This document shows positions 1 through 9,128 of a stretch of 64,000 nt of DNA, piece after piece. The notes beneath the pieces were generated by a model, which was not told the DNA's origin, searched no databases, and saw nothing but the letters and a program-made list of their open reading frames with translations. The position numbers were made by a program, and so were the translations under genes. The first letter of the stretch is position 1. Each line of letters begins with the position of its first letter. The DNA comes from Paenibacillus polygoni. Lineage in GTDB: Bacteria > Bacillota > Bacilli > Paenibacillales > Paenibacillaceae. The stretch is from positions 3,791,501 to 3,855,500 of the forward strand of contig NZ_CP127162.1 of NCBI RefSeq assembly GCF_030263935.1. The letters are read 5' to 3'.

Positions 1-2215
1 CTAATTGCTCTATATCATCCGTTTTATTACTGGATATGTGCCCGGTGCTATTAAACTCACTTGTTTCCTTCTCCAGATTTGTTCCGGTTTCTTTCTCCAA
101 ATTTTCGATAGTGCTGCGCATAGCATCATAAAAAGAAAGCCGTTTACCCGCAAGCCGAATGACAGCGAGTTCCTCTTCATCTAGACCTACAATCGGAGAA
201 CGAAGTACAGAGGCGAGCGGTATATCCTGCTGAGGATTGTCCACGACTTGCAGTAAGGAAAGCATGATCTCAATTTCAGTTGCCTGGAAAAAACCTTTGT
301 TTTGATCACCGATTACGGGAATACCTACCCGCTTCAGTTGTTCCATAATAAGCGGAGTCCACAGCTGAGCAGAGCGCAGGAGAATGACGATATCGCCATA
401 TCTTGCAGGTCTCATCTCTTTCGTGTTCTTATCATAGACAGGAAGCGGATTACCAGTATTGCCAACCATCTCATGAATACGGGCAGCAATGACCCTTGCC
501 TCCAGCTCTGCTGTCTCCATCTCAAGCTGTTCTATCACTTCACTCGCAGCTCCATCTTCCCCCGCATTCTCAGGCTGTTCCGGCACTTCCGAACCGGCCC
601 TGTCAATCATGATAAGTTCGGGTGTGTATCGCCCGTCCACGGGTACATCAGGAAAAGAGGCGCCAAATGATAAAGCAGCTGCATCATCATATTCAATTTC
701 AGCGACGCCTACATTCATGATCTGTCTGAACAGCATATTTACGGCGCTTACAACTTCAAGCCGGCTGCGGAAATTCCTTGCCAGATCAATTCGCAGACCA
801 TCACCTTGTCCCTCCGTATCATAACGGCGATACTTATCCAGGAAGAGTCCTGGCTCGGCTAGCCGGAAACGATAAATACTCTGTTTCACATCCCCCACCA
901 TAAACCGGTTTCCGGGTTCTTTACGAGAGATTAAGCTTACGATATCTTCCTGTACTGTATTTGTATCTTGATATTCATCAAGTAATACTTCATCAAATTG
1001 CTGCTGATACTCTAGTGCTGCATCCGATGGAATGGTCTGTTCTGGTGTAGAGTCAGCATCTCGTAAGATTTGGAGCGCGTAATGCTCTAAATCACTGAAA
1101 TCGACCACGCCTCTTGCTTTCTTCTCTTCCGTAAATACACGAGCAAATTGATTGACGACAGATGCCAGCTCTTCCATAAGAGGTGCCGCTTTATTCATTT
1201 CATCAAAAAACTGTTCGGGTGTACGACCAAATAAAGCCGTTTTTAGTTCTGTAACTGTCTTTTTGGCAGCTTCTCTGCGCTCTTTTGCTCTCTCTTGCAG
1301 ACTAGGATCTGCCTGTCCTTTTCGGACTGCCTTCAGCTTGCCGAACTCCGATTGATGGAAAACATCATATAGTTCATCCCAAGCACCATTTTTCACCCTG
1401 GAAAGTAGTTCGTTCACCATTTCAAGATCGCTGTTAAATGTCTCTGCATAAGCTGCAGGACCCTCCGGTTCCTTAGCAATATGCAGTGCCTGCTCAAGCA
1501 AAAGGACCGCGCCGCCAAGAGCAAGTTCCGCATCACGCATAATGCTCTTCACCCAAGTCGACTGACCCAGCTCCTCCACTGAATTCACACGGAAAGAAGC
1601 TGCCATTTCTTCAAGCCAATAAGATGGCCATGAATGACTCCGCGAGAAATCGTACAACTTTTGCACAAGCCGGTACATTGCATCATCACTGCGCTCACCG
1701 CTGAACCAATCCACGAGCCTGCGGAAGGTACTTCCTTCGCCTTCTTCACTGTATTTTTGTTCAAACAGATCCATCAGCAGTTCTTGACGCATCAGCTCTG
1801 CTTCATATTCATTCAGAATACGAAACCCAGGGTCCAGCGGAATCTGCTGATAATATCGGCGAATAATCTCCATACAGAATGAATGAAGGGTTGTGATTGA
1901 AGCTCGGCCGAGCAGACTCAGCTGACGACGCAAGTGTTCATTCTCTGGCTGTTTCTCAAGTGCGGTTTCCAGTGCATCTCGGATCCGCTCGCGCATCTCG
2001 GAAGCCGCTGCCTTGGTAAACGTAGCTACGAGCAGACGGTCTACACTAAATCCCGCATTCTCATCTGATATCTTACGAATGATGCGCTCGACAAGCACTG
2101 CTGTTTTCCCTGAGCCGGCAGCTGCAGCCACCAGCATATCTTCTCCGGACGAAGAGATTGCTTTCCACTGATCATCACTCCAAAAGCTCCCTTCCGGTTT
2201 AGGTATACTTCTCAT
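1..2215 (-). CDS. addA: ATP-dependent helicase/nuclease subunit A (AddA), N-terminal 738 residues
   Basis: This is the UvrD-like helicase and nuclease subunit of AddAB, the Gram-positive counterpart of RecBCD that processes double-strand breaks for recombination. The visible protein starts MRSIPKPEGSFWSDDQW and has a Walker A motif AAAGSGKT at about residues 31-38. Further UvrD-family motifs follow: VATFTKAAASEM, LLDEYQDTN (Walker B) and GDVKQSIYRFR. The frame is open to the left edge of the window, so the C-terminal nuclease domain is missing here; family members are about 1,200 or more residues. The ATG overlaps the addB stop codon (ATGA), which indicates translational coupling. Identification is firm; only the N-terminal part can be judged. 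Confidence 0.96.
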   Translation of the reverse strand, partial: MRSIPKPEGSFWSDDQWKAISSSGEDMLVAAAAGSGKTAVLVERIIRKISDENAGFSVDRLLVATFTKAAASEMRERIRDALETALEKQPENEHLRRQLSLLGRASITTLHSFCMEIIRRYYQQIPLDPGFRILNEYEAELMRQELLMDLFEQKYSEEGEGSTFRRLVDWFSGERSDDAMYRLVQKLYDFSRSHSWPSYWLEEMAASFRVNSVEELGQSTWVKSIMRDAELALGGAVLLLEQALHIAKEPEGPAAYAETFNSDLEMVNELLSRVKNGAWDELYDVFHQSEFGKLKAVRKGQADPSLQERAKERREAAKKTVTELKTALFGRTPEQFFDEMNKAAPLMEELASVVNQFARVFTEEKKARGVVDFSDLEHYALQILRDADSTPEQTIPSDAALEYQQQFDEVLLDEYQDTNTVQEDIVSLISRKEPGNRFMVGDVKQSIYRFRLAEPGLFLDKYRRYDTEGQGDGLRIDLARNFRSRLEVVSAVNMLFRQIMNVGVAEIEYDDAAALSFGASFPDVPVDGRYTPELIMIDRAGSEVPEQPENAGEDGAASEVIEQLEMETAELEARVIAARIHEMVGNTGNPLPVYDKNTKEMRPARYGDIVILLRSAQLWTPLIMEQLKRVGIPVIGDQNKGFFQATEIEIMLSLLQVVDNPQQDIPLASVLRSPIVGLDEEELAVIRLAGKRLSFYDAMRSTIENLEKETGTNLEKETSEFNSTGHISSNKTDDIEQL

Positions 2216-5200
2216 TCTTCTTCTCCCCCTTCATGCTGAAATAGATCCCATGCCTGCTGTTTAGCAGGCTTTCGAATGAGATGATATTCGTTCCCAGGCA
2301 GACCCTCGTCAAACTGACACACGGATTTGAATGGACAAAATGTACATGCCGTTTCCTGCTGCATTCGGAAAGGTTCTATCCCAACCTCACCTTCGGTAAT
2401 TCTTGATCCAATTTCTTGAATTGTATTTCGTACAGAGCCCAGCAGTATGCCCCACTGCTCTTCGGTTGCTACGGAAGCACTGCTGTAGAAACCTCCATCT
2501 GCCTTAACGGCCACAGGTAAAATAGAGGAGTATCCTTTTTCCAGCGTGTTGTCCATCTTCGCCACCACATCACGGTCGGCAAGCAGCAGCCCTTTCATTT
2601 TGAATCGTTTCAAAAGCTCTTGTTCTGCCTGCTCTTGTGCCAGCGCATTGGCTGAAGTCAACAGAGGATTATGCACATGGAAATAAAGTACTCCTGCAGG
2701 ATGAGCTTCCGTTCCAATCCACTCTTCGGCATAGGTTAACAGCACATCAAGATACGTAAGCATCTGGAGCGATAATCCGTAGAATACTTCATGTAGTTTC
2801 AGATCCGTTTGACTGGATTTATAGTCAATCACTCGAAGTAAAATATCTCCGTATTCTCCTTCTGCTACATCTACACGGTCAATCCGCCCCACGATCTCCA
2901 TGACAACTCCATTGGCCAATTCAAATGTAAGCGGCGGCAGCGATTTATCTGGTCCAAAATCGAGTTCGAGTGCCAGCGGCTCAAAATTCCCGCGTTTCGA
3001 CTGTTCTCCTAAGATGATGGAGGCTCGGCTGACAATGTTTTTCAGCTTTCTAAAAATGTATCCGTACCGAGCTGAACTCAGTAAAATTTCACCTTGCAGC
3101 TGAGGTGCAAGTATATCTACCGTTGCTTCTGCTTCCTGTACACATTCCTCTTTGGTCAGTGCGCCCCAATTTCGATTTTGCTCTTTCAGCCGGCTTGCCA
3201 TCTTGCTCAGCGCCGCATGGAACAACTGCCCGATATCCGGTGCTTTCAGGCGATAGACTTGACGTTCTTTCAGCTTCAGTCCATGTGAAGCAAAGTGAGA
3301 GAATGGACACATTGCAAAACGTTCCATACGAGAAACGCTTGTCTTCAGCTTGTTACCGTATAACTTTCTGCTGGTAGCCTTAGTTAGAGACCTTGTCCGG
3401 TTCTCATAGAAAACAGATCCAAGCATTCGCTCGAGTCGTATCTGCTTGTCCGGCTGATGTAGATACCAATTATATACATCCCACCAAAATGCCGGGATTG
3501 CCTGACCCCTACGCCATTCCCGAAGCTGGCTGATCAAATGAGCCATGGTCTTATCTGAATGTGTTATATACTGCTCATGTTCTTCCGATGGATCGCTTGA
3601 CGCTGGTTCGTCCAGCAATGTCTTCTCTTTTAGCTCCGGAAACATCCGTTTCAAATAACGAATCATTTCAGAAGGATGAAGTGCCTTTCCGTCCTCATCA
3701 CTTTGAGGATAACTTATCCATAATTTATGGCTTGGCTGAGTAAAAGCACTGTAGATAAGAAAACGTTCATCTTGCATCTTCCGATTTATATCCGGGCCAA
3801 GCTGCATTCCATATTCAGTGAGAGCTGCCCGTTCGGTTTCCGTAAGGACGCCCTCCTCTGTTTGTATTTGCGGAAGCACCCCATCAACTGCTCCAAGGAT
3901 GAAAATATGACTGACGTTTCCTGTGCGGGATCTGTCCATGGAACCTACGAGAACTTGATCCAAAGCAGGCGGAACTAAACCGAGTTTCAGCTCTGACAAG
4001 CCTGTTTCCAAAATGCCGGCAAAAAGTTCTGCATCCATTTTTTCTTCGCCCATCATTTCTACGACTTGATCTAAAAGTTCAAGCACCGCTCCCCACATCC
4101 CGCGATGTTCTCGTGCTTTTTCCGGCTTACCTGTCTTGAGCGCCTCATGACTTCGTGCATCAAGTTTCTTTGCAATTTCCGCCTCTTCCAAAAGCAAAAA
4201 TAGAGCCGAACAGAACTCTTTTGCTGTTTTTGCTTTTTTGACTCTTTTCTCAAAAGCAAACAGCGGAGAAGTAATCACCTCTCGGCACCTCTCAAGCATC
4301 TGAACCGTTTCACGGCTTGCCTCTTCACGCTGAGCCTCTGCCCCTTCTTCTTCTTCCAAAGATAAGCTTGGGGCGGCTCTCCACGGTTTCCCATCCGTCC
4401 AACGATAACCAGAGATCCCGCTTGCAAGCACATAATTCTCAAGTATGTCCATATGATAACGGCTGACTGAGCCATCAAGTGGAAGAAGCAGGTCGGTCTT
4501 GACCGCACGGAATACATCCTCATACCGCCAGCGATGCCGCACAATGTCCATTGCTGATCTCAAGAATTCTGCTAATGGATGATGAAGTTCATCTCTGCGT
4601 TTATCAAGAAAATAAGGAATATCGTAATCTTGGAAGAGAGGGGATATTATATTTTCATACGCTTCTATATTTCTAACCAGGACCGCGATATCGCGGTAAC
4701 GGACATTCTCTTCACGTACAAGTCGTCCTATCTCTCTTAGCATCCCTTCCACTTCAACTCGGCTGCTTGCAGCACTGCGAATCTCAATCCCGCCGTCATC
4801 CTTGCCTGCTGGCATCACTCTTCGCTTCTCAAATCCTGACTCCAAATGAGCCAGTGCAGAAGAAGCAAAACGCGGCGATATCTCCGGTGCAAGTATCGTC
4901 GTACGAGTGGATTCACCAAGCTCTGATGCGATCCCGTTCAGCTTGATATAAGCGGAAGCCGACGGATAAAACAGGTTTAACTCTTGTGGTTGTTCCCCTT
5001 CGCCATAAGGACGGTCCAGGGTTAAGGCAATGGTTACGGATCTAGCATGAATAATCAGCTGCCGAATCACCGCAAGTTCCTGCGGAGTAAAACTGCGAAA
5101 CCCGTCGATCCATATATCTGCCTCTCTCACATAATCCGACTCAGGAAGCTGATGACCGAGTTTCACAAGCGTATCCTCTTCATCCATATGAAAACGAGAT

Positions 5201-5724
5201 ACTTCGTCCTCAAAATCACGATAGATGGCAGCAATATCATGCATTTTATGACGTAAAATCGTTCCTGCTCCTGGAAGCTGTTCTGCATTTTCAAGCTCTT
5301 CTTTGATGGCCCGTTCCGGTTCTCCGTAGCGTTTCAGTTCGGCAAACAGATTATTTAAATGCCCTACAAACCCCATCTGACCACCTGATGCGGTGAAAAT
5401 TTTGAGCTCGTCTTTGCGCCGCTGTACAATTTTGTACAGCAGCATTTTCTTACCTTCTGAACCAACAGGAATCAGTGCCGAACCGTTCGTTTCCTGCATA
5501 ACCCGGTAACTAAGTCTGCGAAAATCGAGTACCTGAGCCCGGACTGAACCTTTAATCTCATGGGAGCGAATCAGTGTTGTCTCTGTCTGAAAGGAGGCTT
5601 GTTCAGGAACAATCAGAATGATAGGTTTCCCTCCAGGATTCTGACGAAGTTCTTCCGTAATCTCCTTGATGATTGTACTGCTTTTTCCAGTGCCTGCACG
5701 GCCTATAAGCATATGAAGAGGCAA
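2212..5724 (-). CDS. addB: ATP-dependent helicase/deoxyribonuclease subunit B (AddB)
   Basis: Partner of AddA in the double-strand-break repair nuclease; 1,170 residues, the usual size. A Walker A motif GRAGTGKSS lies at residues 8-16. The C-terminal nuclease region contains the segment with RVIDYKSS and the cysteine set of the AddB iron-sulfur cluster, with one cysteine in FAMCPFSHFA and three in the C-terminal TACTFCPFKSVCQF. The start is TTG at 5724, preceded by GAGGGG at a six-base distance; an in-frame ATG four codons later has poorer spacing. It is first in the addBA operon, and its stop overlaps the addA start. Identification is firm. Confidence 0.96.
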   Translation of the reverse strand: MPLHMLIGRAGTGKSSTIIKEITEELRQNPGGKPIILIVPEQASFQTETTLIRSHEIKGSVRAQVLDFRRLSYRVMQETNGSALIPVGSEGKKMLLYKIVQRRKDELKIFTASGGQMGFVGHLNNLFAELKRYGEPERAIKEELENAEQLPGAGTILRHKMHDIAAIYRDFEDEVSRFHMDEEDTLVKLGHQLPESDYVREADIWIDGFRSFTPQELAVIRQLIIHARSVTIALTLDRPYGEGEQPQELNLFYPSASAYIKLNGIASELGESTRTTILAPEISPRFASSALAHLESGFEKRRVMPAGKDDGGIEIRSAASSRVEVEGMLREIGRLVREENVRYRDIAVLVRNIEAYENIISPLFQDYDIPYFLDKRRDELHHPLAEFLRSAMDIVRHRWRYEDVFRAVKTDLLLPLDGSVSRYHMDILENYVLASGISGYRWTDGKPWRAAPSLSLEEEEGAEAQREEASRETVQMLERCREVITSPLFAFEKRVKKAKTAKEFCSALFLLLEEAEIAKKLDARSHEALKTGKPEKAREHRGMWGAVLELLDQVVEMMGEEKMDAELFAGILETGLSELKLGLVPPALDQVLVGSMDRSRTGNVSHIFILGAVDGVLPQIQTEEGVLTETERAALTEYGMQLGPDINRKMQDERFLIYSAFTQPSHKLWISYPQSDEDGKALHPSEMIRYLKRMFPELKEKTLLDEPASSDPSEEHEQYITHSDKTMAHLISQLREWRRGQAIPAFWWDVYNWYLHQPDKQIRLERMLGSVFYENRTRSLTKATSRKLYGNKLKTSVSRMERFAMCPFSHFASHGLKLKERQVYRLKAPDIGQLFHAALSKMASRLKEQNRNWGALTKEECVQEAEATVDILAPQLQGEILLSSARYGYIFRKLKNIVSRASIILGEQSKRGNFEPLALELDFGPDKSLPPLTFELANGVVMEIVGRIDRVDVAEGEYGDILLRVIDYKSSQTDLKLHEVFYGLSLQMLTYLDVLLTYAEEWIGTEAHPAGVLYFHVHNPLLTSANALAQEQAEQELLKRFKMKGLLLADRDVVAKMDNTLEKGYSSILPVAVKADGGFYSSASVATEEQWGILLGSVRNTIQEIGSRITEGEVGIEPFRMQQETACTFCPFKSVCQFDEGLPGNEYHLIRKPAKQQAWDLFQHEGGEEE

Positions 5725-5876
5725 TGGTTACCCCTCGCTTTCTCTCATTTTTTATGTGTGAAATATAAATTATTCATCTCTATCCGATCTATAAAATATC
5801 TATGAAAATATCTATGAAAACAGGAGAATATCTCTCAATATGCTCCCTTAACTTTCTTTTAACATTCTGTCATTTC

Positions 5877-5885
5877 AGTATACCA
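5877..5885 (-). promoter_or_regulatory. Candidate extended -10 promoter for addBA
   Basis: On the minus strand TGGTATACT reads as an extended -10 element (TGn plus TATACT), about 150 bases before the addB start. No good -35 hexamer is visible at the right distance. The leader also carries a direct repeat of AAAATATCTATG (about 5796-5819, plus-strand reading). This is weak evidence. Confidence 0.3.
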
Positions 5886-5944
5886 TACCTCTGCGAATAG
5901 GAACATGCGTTTGGTAATAGAAGCCAGTAAAGCAGGCTTCATGC

Positions 5945-5996
5945 AAAAAAAAGCACCTGCTGCTCTTAGAAATAAAGAGTGAACAGATGCTTTTTT
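5945..5996 (-). terminator. Rho-independent terminator after the rlmI-like gene
   Basis: The arms GCATCTG...CTCTT and AAGAG...CAGGTGC form an imperfect stem. The stem is followed on the minus strand by eight T residues, and preceded by a run of A, so it may work in both directions. It lies 31 bases after the stop codon of the methyltransferase gene. Confidence 0.75.
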
Positions 5997-6026
5997 CTCA
6001 TCTTACCGCTTACGGCTGATTCTTAT

Positions 6027-7394
6027 TTATGATTTGGAACGCACTTCAAAAATGGCGAATTTCAGATAATGACCTTCTTCTACGCCTAAAATTTGCGGAT
6101 GATCTTTACCCGCTGCACGCCATTCGAGCAGACGCAAAATTTTGCCCGCATCTGCAGCTGCATCTTGAATGGTTTCAAGGAACAGATCTGGGCGCATATG
6201 ATAAGAACAACTTGCAGTGACAAGATATCCGCCTTCGTTGACAAGCTTCATTCCGTGCAGGTTAATATCCTTGTATCCACGAACAGCACCTTTTACTGCG
6301 CCTCGTGTTTTCGCAAAAGCTGGAGGATCGAGAATAACCACATCAAAAGTTCGTCCGCCTCCTGCGGTCATTGCTTTGGAAGTGTCGACTTTTTTATCCC
6401 CTTTTGCACGTTCTGCACGTTCTTCAAGCCCTTTTACTTGATTTCTCAAGTACTGGAACGCATCGTCCACCACGAATTCAACTCGGTCTTCAAATCCATT
6501 CAGCTTTACGTTTTCACGTGCACTCTCAATGGCATGCTCTGATATATCAAGACAAGTCACTTGTTTTGCACCATATTTACAAGCATTCAGCGTAAAGCTG
6601 CCTGTATGTGAGAAACATTCGAGAACCGTAGCACCATCCCAATAAGGGAAGGTGACTTCTTTTCCACTTTTATTCACAGGTACGCGTGTCATTTCCCCGT
6701 CTTTTTCTACTTCTTGCAAAGTAATTCCACTTCGATGACCCCAGCCCTTCATCAGCGGCTGAATGGCAGCTCTATTCTCGCGTTGATCAAAGAAATACCC
6801 CGTCTTCTGTCCTTGCTCGATGTCGACTTTGATAAGCAGTCCATTCTCAGTTACGGTTACATGCCGCGGACATTTCCCGTAGAGGAGCCCTTTGACTTGC
6901 TCCAATCCTTCCAGCTCTCGAACACCTACATCGCTGCGCTCGTAAATTCCTTTTGGTTTCACTACTTCCACCAAAGCTTCTACGATTACGTCACGACACT
7001 TGTCCATAGCAAGCGTCAGCAGCTGTACAACAAGTACATCTCCAAATCGATCAACGGTCAAGCCGGGTACAAAATCAGCTTCGCCATAAATCAAGCGATA
7101 TGCGTCGCCGCCCGTTACAAAACGTTCCCGGTGCTGTAATGCCTGCTCAAATCTACTTACAAAAAAGTTTTTGTCCATCGCTGTAATGGGTTCATAAGAC
7201 ACTACCCTCACGGTAATTTGTGAAGCCGGATTATAATAACCGGTAGCAAGATAACGGCCTTGATGATTCTTTACTTCTACCAGTTCGCCTGGCTGAGGCT
7301 GACCTTCTACCGACTCAATTTCATTTTTAAATATCCAGGGATGTCCCTGTTCAATACGTTTCTTACGGCTTTTCGTAAGGACTACAGATGCCAA
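6027..7394 (-). CDS. Class I rRNA methyltransferase, RlmI/YwbD type (PUA domain plus SAM domain)
   Basis: Probable 23S rRNA (cytosine-5) methyltransferase using S-adenosylmethionine. The N-terminal part (ASVVLTKSRKKRIEQGHPWIFKNEI onward, positions 7394 downward) is a PUA-type RNA-binding domain. The SAM-binding loop is VLECFSHTGSFTLNA and the catalytic-type motif is VILDPPAFAK. The longest frame begins at 7418, but AAAGGAG lies inside that extension, about 11 bases before a TTG at 7394, so I place the start there (455 residues). The protein exceeds the roughly 400 residues typical of B. subtilis YwbD because of two charged insertions, one before the SAM motif and one before ILDPPAFAK. The family is clear; the exact target nucleotide is inferred. 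Confidence 0.85.
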   Translation of the reverse strand: MASVVLTKSRKKRIEQGHPWIFKNEIESVEGQPQPGELVEVKNHQGRYLATGYYNPASQITVRVVSYEPITAMDKNFFVSRFEQALQHRERFVTGGDAYRLIYGEADFVPGLTVDRFGDVLVVQLLTLAMDKCRDVIVEALVEVVKPKGIYERSDVGVRELEGLEQVKGLLYGKCPRHVTVTENGLLIKVDIEQGQKTGYFFDQRENRAAIQPLMKGWGHRSGITLQEVEKDGEMTRVPVNKSGKEVTFPYWDGATVLECFSHTGSFTLNACKYGAKQVTCLDISEHAIESARENVKLNGFEDRVEFVVDDAFQYLRNQVKGLEERAERAKGDKKVDTSKAMTAGGGRTFDVVILDPPAFAKTRGAVKGAVRGYKDINLHGMKLVNEGGYLVTASCSYHMRPDLFLETIQDAAADAGKILRLLEWRAAGKDHPQILGVEEGHYLKFAIFEVRSKS

Positions 7395-7525
7395 AATACG
7401 TACAACTCCTTTTATCAATCAAAACTAGATCTCACGGGAGGTCTCCCTGCTTGTCATGGTCGTCCCTTATTGTACATAAGATGGAAGAAGAGACAAGTTG
7501 TGCGAGAGAAGGTGCAATACCCCCT

Positions 7526-8491
7526 ATGATTAGATCTGTTGTGTTTCCACTCATTTATGGTCTTATCCTGTTCTTCGCAGGGATGAAACTGATGGAAGCC
7601 TCCCTTCATAAGGCAGGCGGACGTTCTCTTGCCACTTCTTTGGAAAGGGCTACTTCCACTCCCCTTAAGGGTATGCTGTTCAGTACAGGCATTACGGCTG
7701 TGCTTCAAAGCAGTACCGCCGTCACGGTGCTGACCATTGGTTTAGTTAACGCGAGACTCCTTAGTTATGCAAGAACACTCAGCATTATTCTCGGAAGTAA
7801 TATTGGTACCTGTATTACCACAGAACTGCTAAGTCTCCAGATTGGAAAATACGCTTTACCGATGTTACTTTTCTTTTTGGGAGCATGGGCTGTAACCGTC
7901 ATGCTAGGAGAAACAAAAGCAAGCAGACGTGTTTCTGCTTCGATATGGAATATCCAGTATGTGCTTCTTGCAGGGGCAGGTTTTTCCCTTGTTATGTTAG
8001 GTATATTCGTTATGCAAAAAGCAGGCCCCGCCTTGGAACAAGGAGGGCTTTTCCCTTGGTTTATTCACCAGGCGAGTCACAGTGTCTGGTGGGGCGTGAT
8101 CGCGGGGGCATGCCTCACCGCCATTGTACACAGCAGTGCAGCAGTGATCGGCATGGCCATTGGACTTGCCAGCTCTGGTGTACTCCCCCCAGAAGTGGGT
8201 ATCGCGATTGTACTCGGTTCCAATGTCGGAACCTGTGTTACCGCGGTCATGGCCGCAGCTGGTGGAAGTAAAGCCGGTCATTTTGTCGCTTGGTCTCACG
8301 TCCTGCTAAATGTCTCAGGAGCACTGCTGTTTATCCCGCTGATTCACTGGCTTTATGCAGCAGCTGCTTATTTCACCAGTGATCCCGGTGCACAGATTGC
8401 ACATGCTCAGACCATTTTTAATATCGTATGTTCCCTGCTCGCCCTGCCGCTCTGTTATCTAAAAATATGGGATCGTTTAGAGCAAAAATAA
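7526..8491 (+). CDS. Na+/phosphate cotransporter family protein (NptA-like)
   Basis: Multi-pass membrane protein of about 321 residues with the two inverted PF02690 repeats of sodium-dependent phosphate cotransporters. The first repeat has TAVLQSSTAVTVL followed by LGSNIGTC. The second has TAIVHSSAAVIGM followed by LGSNVGTC; here the usual QSS reads HSS. The reading frame is open upstream to 7388, but homology-like sequence begins at MIRSVVFPLIYGL. An AGAAGGTG ribosome-binding site precedes the ATG at 7526; an ATG at 7481 is the alternative. It is one of the few plus-strand genes, divergent from the methyltransferase and convergent with the NUDIX gene. The direction and nature of the substrate are inferred from the family. 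Confidence 0.85.
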   Translation: MIRSVVFPLIYGLILFFAGMKLMEASLHKAGGRSLATSLERATSTPLKGMLFSTGITAVLQSSTAVTVLTIGLVNARLLSYARTLSIILGSNIGTCITTELLSLQIGKYALPMLLFFLGAWAVTVMLGETKASRRVSASIWNIQYVLLAGAGFSLVMLGIFVMQKAGPALEQGGLFPWFIHQASHSVWWGVIAGACLTAIVHSSAAVIGMAIGLASSGVLPPEVGIAIVLGSNVGTCVTAVMAAAGGSKAGHFVAWSHVLLNVSGALLFIPLIHWLYAAAAYFTSDPGAQIAHAQTIFNIVCSLLALPLCYLKIWDRLEQK

Positions 8492-8595
8492 ACACACCTG
8501 GCATTTCTTTTGCACCCAGAAAACCTTTTGCCAATAAAAACATCTTACAGGTGAAAACATTTTGCACCCCAAATATACAGCCTGATTTTATCAGC

Positions 8596-9030
8596 CTACT
8601 TTACTTCAATACCAAGCTTTTGAAGGGCCTGCTTCAAAATTTTATCGTTGTTATCGTAGCCATTTTGCTTTTGCTTTTCCCAAGCTTCCAGCGGTTTATA
8701 CCATGCTACACCTTTAATTTCTTCAACCTGCGGCTGCAAATCTCCACTTAGTGCTTCCACGAGGTAATAGTGAACTTCTTTATCCACGGTTCCAAGTGAA
8801 GAATGTTCATACGTATATTTAATGACATCTACAGGTTCAATGATTTTTCCGATCATGCCTGTTTCTTCCTGGATTTCACGCAGTGCCGTCTCTTCAATCG
8901 TTTCCCCTGGCTCCATTTTTCCTTTTGCCAGTGAGATTTTAGCATATCTGTCTACGATTAATTGAATTTCAAGACCTTCTTCTGTATTTCGGTATACGAC
9001 TCCACCCGCTGAAATTTCTTTAGCTGCCAT
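8596..9030 (-). CDS. NUDIX hydrolase
   Basis: A 144-residue single-domain NUDIX protein. The full NUDIX signature (G-x5-E-x7-REuxEExGu) is present as GKMEPGETIEETALREIQEETG, written here as GKMEPGETIEE followed by TALREIQEETG. It would hydrolyse a nucleoside diphosphate linked to another moiety; the substrate cannot be read from the sequence. The frame extends to 9057, but AGAGGGG sits ten bases before the ATG at 9030, and the protein MAAKEISAGGVVYR starts there as in relatives. It lies downstream of mtaB, separated by a hairpin, and converges with the phosphate transporter gene. Confidence 0.88.
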   Translation of the reverse strand: MAAKEISAGGVVYRNTEEGLEIQLIVDRYAKISLAKGKMEPGETIEETALREIQEETGMIGKIIEPVDVIKYTYEHSSLGTVDKEVHYYLVEALSGDLQPQVEEIKGVAWYKPLEAWEKQKQNGYDNNDKILKQALQKLGIEVK

Positions 9031-9059
9031 AATGTCGATTCCCCTCTCTTTGGACAAAC

Positions 9060-9118
9060 AAGGATTTCAGCAACCTAGGGATCGAGGTTAGTTCCTCTTC
9101 CTAAGCAGTGAAATCCTT
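9060..9118. repeat. Inverted repeat between mtaB and the NUDIX gene
   Basis: AAGGATTTCA at 9060-9069 and TGAAATCCTT at 9109-9118 are perfect 10-base complements. Inside is a second short pair (AACCT/AGGTT). It sits 11 bases after the mtaB stop and before the NUDIX ribosome-binding site. There is no T run on the minus strand, so it is more likely an RNA stabiliser or processing structure than a terminator. A T-rich stretch follows on the plus strand, so it may terminate the phosphate transporter transcript. Confidence 0.5.
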
Positions 9119-9128
9119 GCCATCTTTT

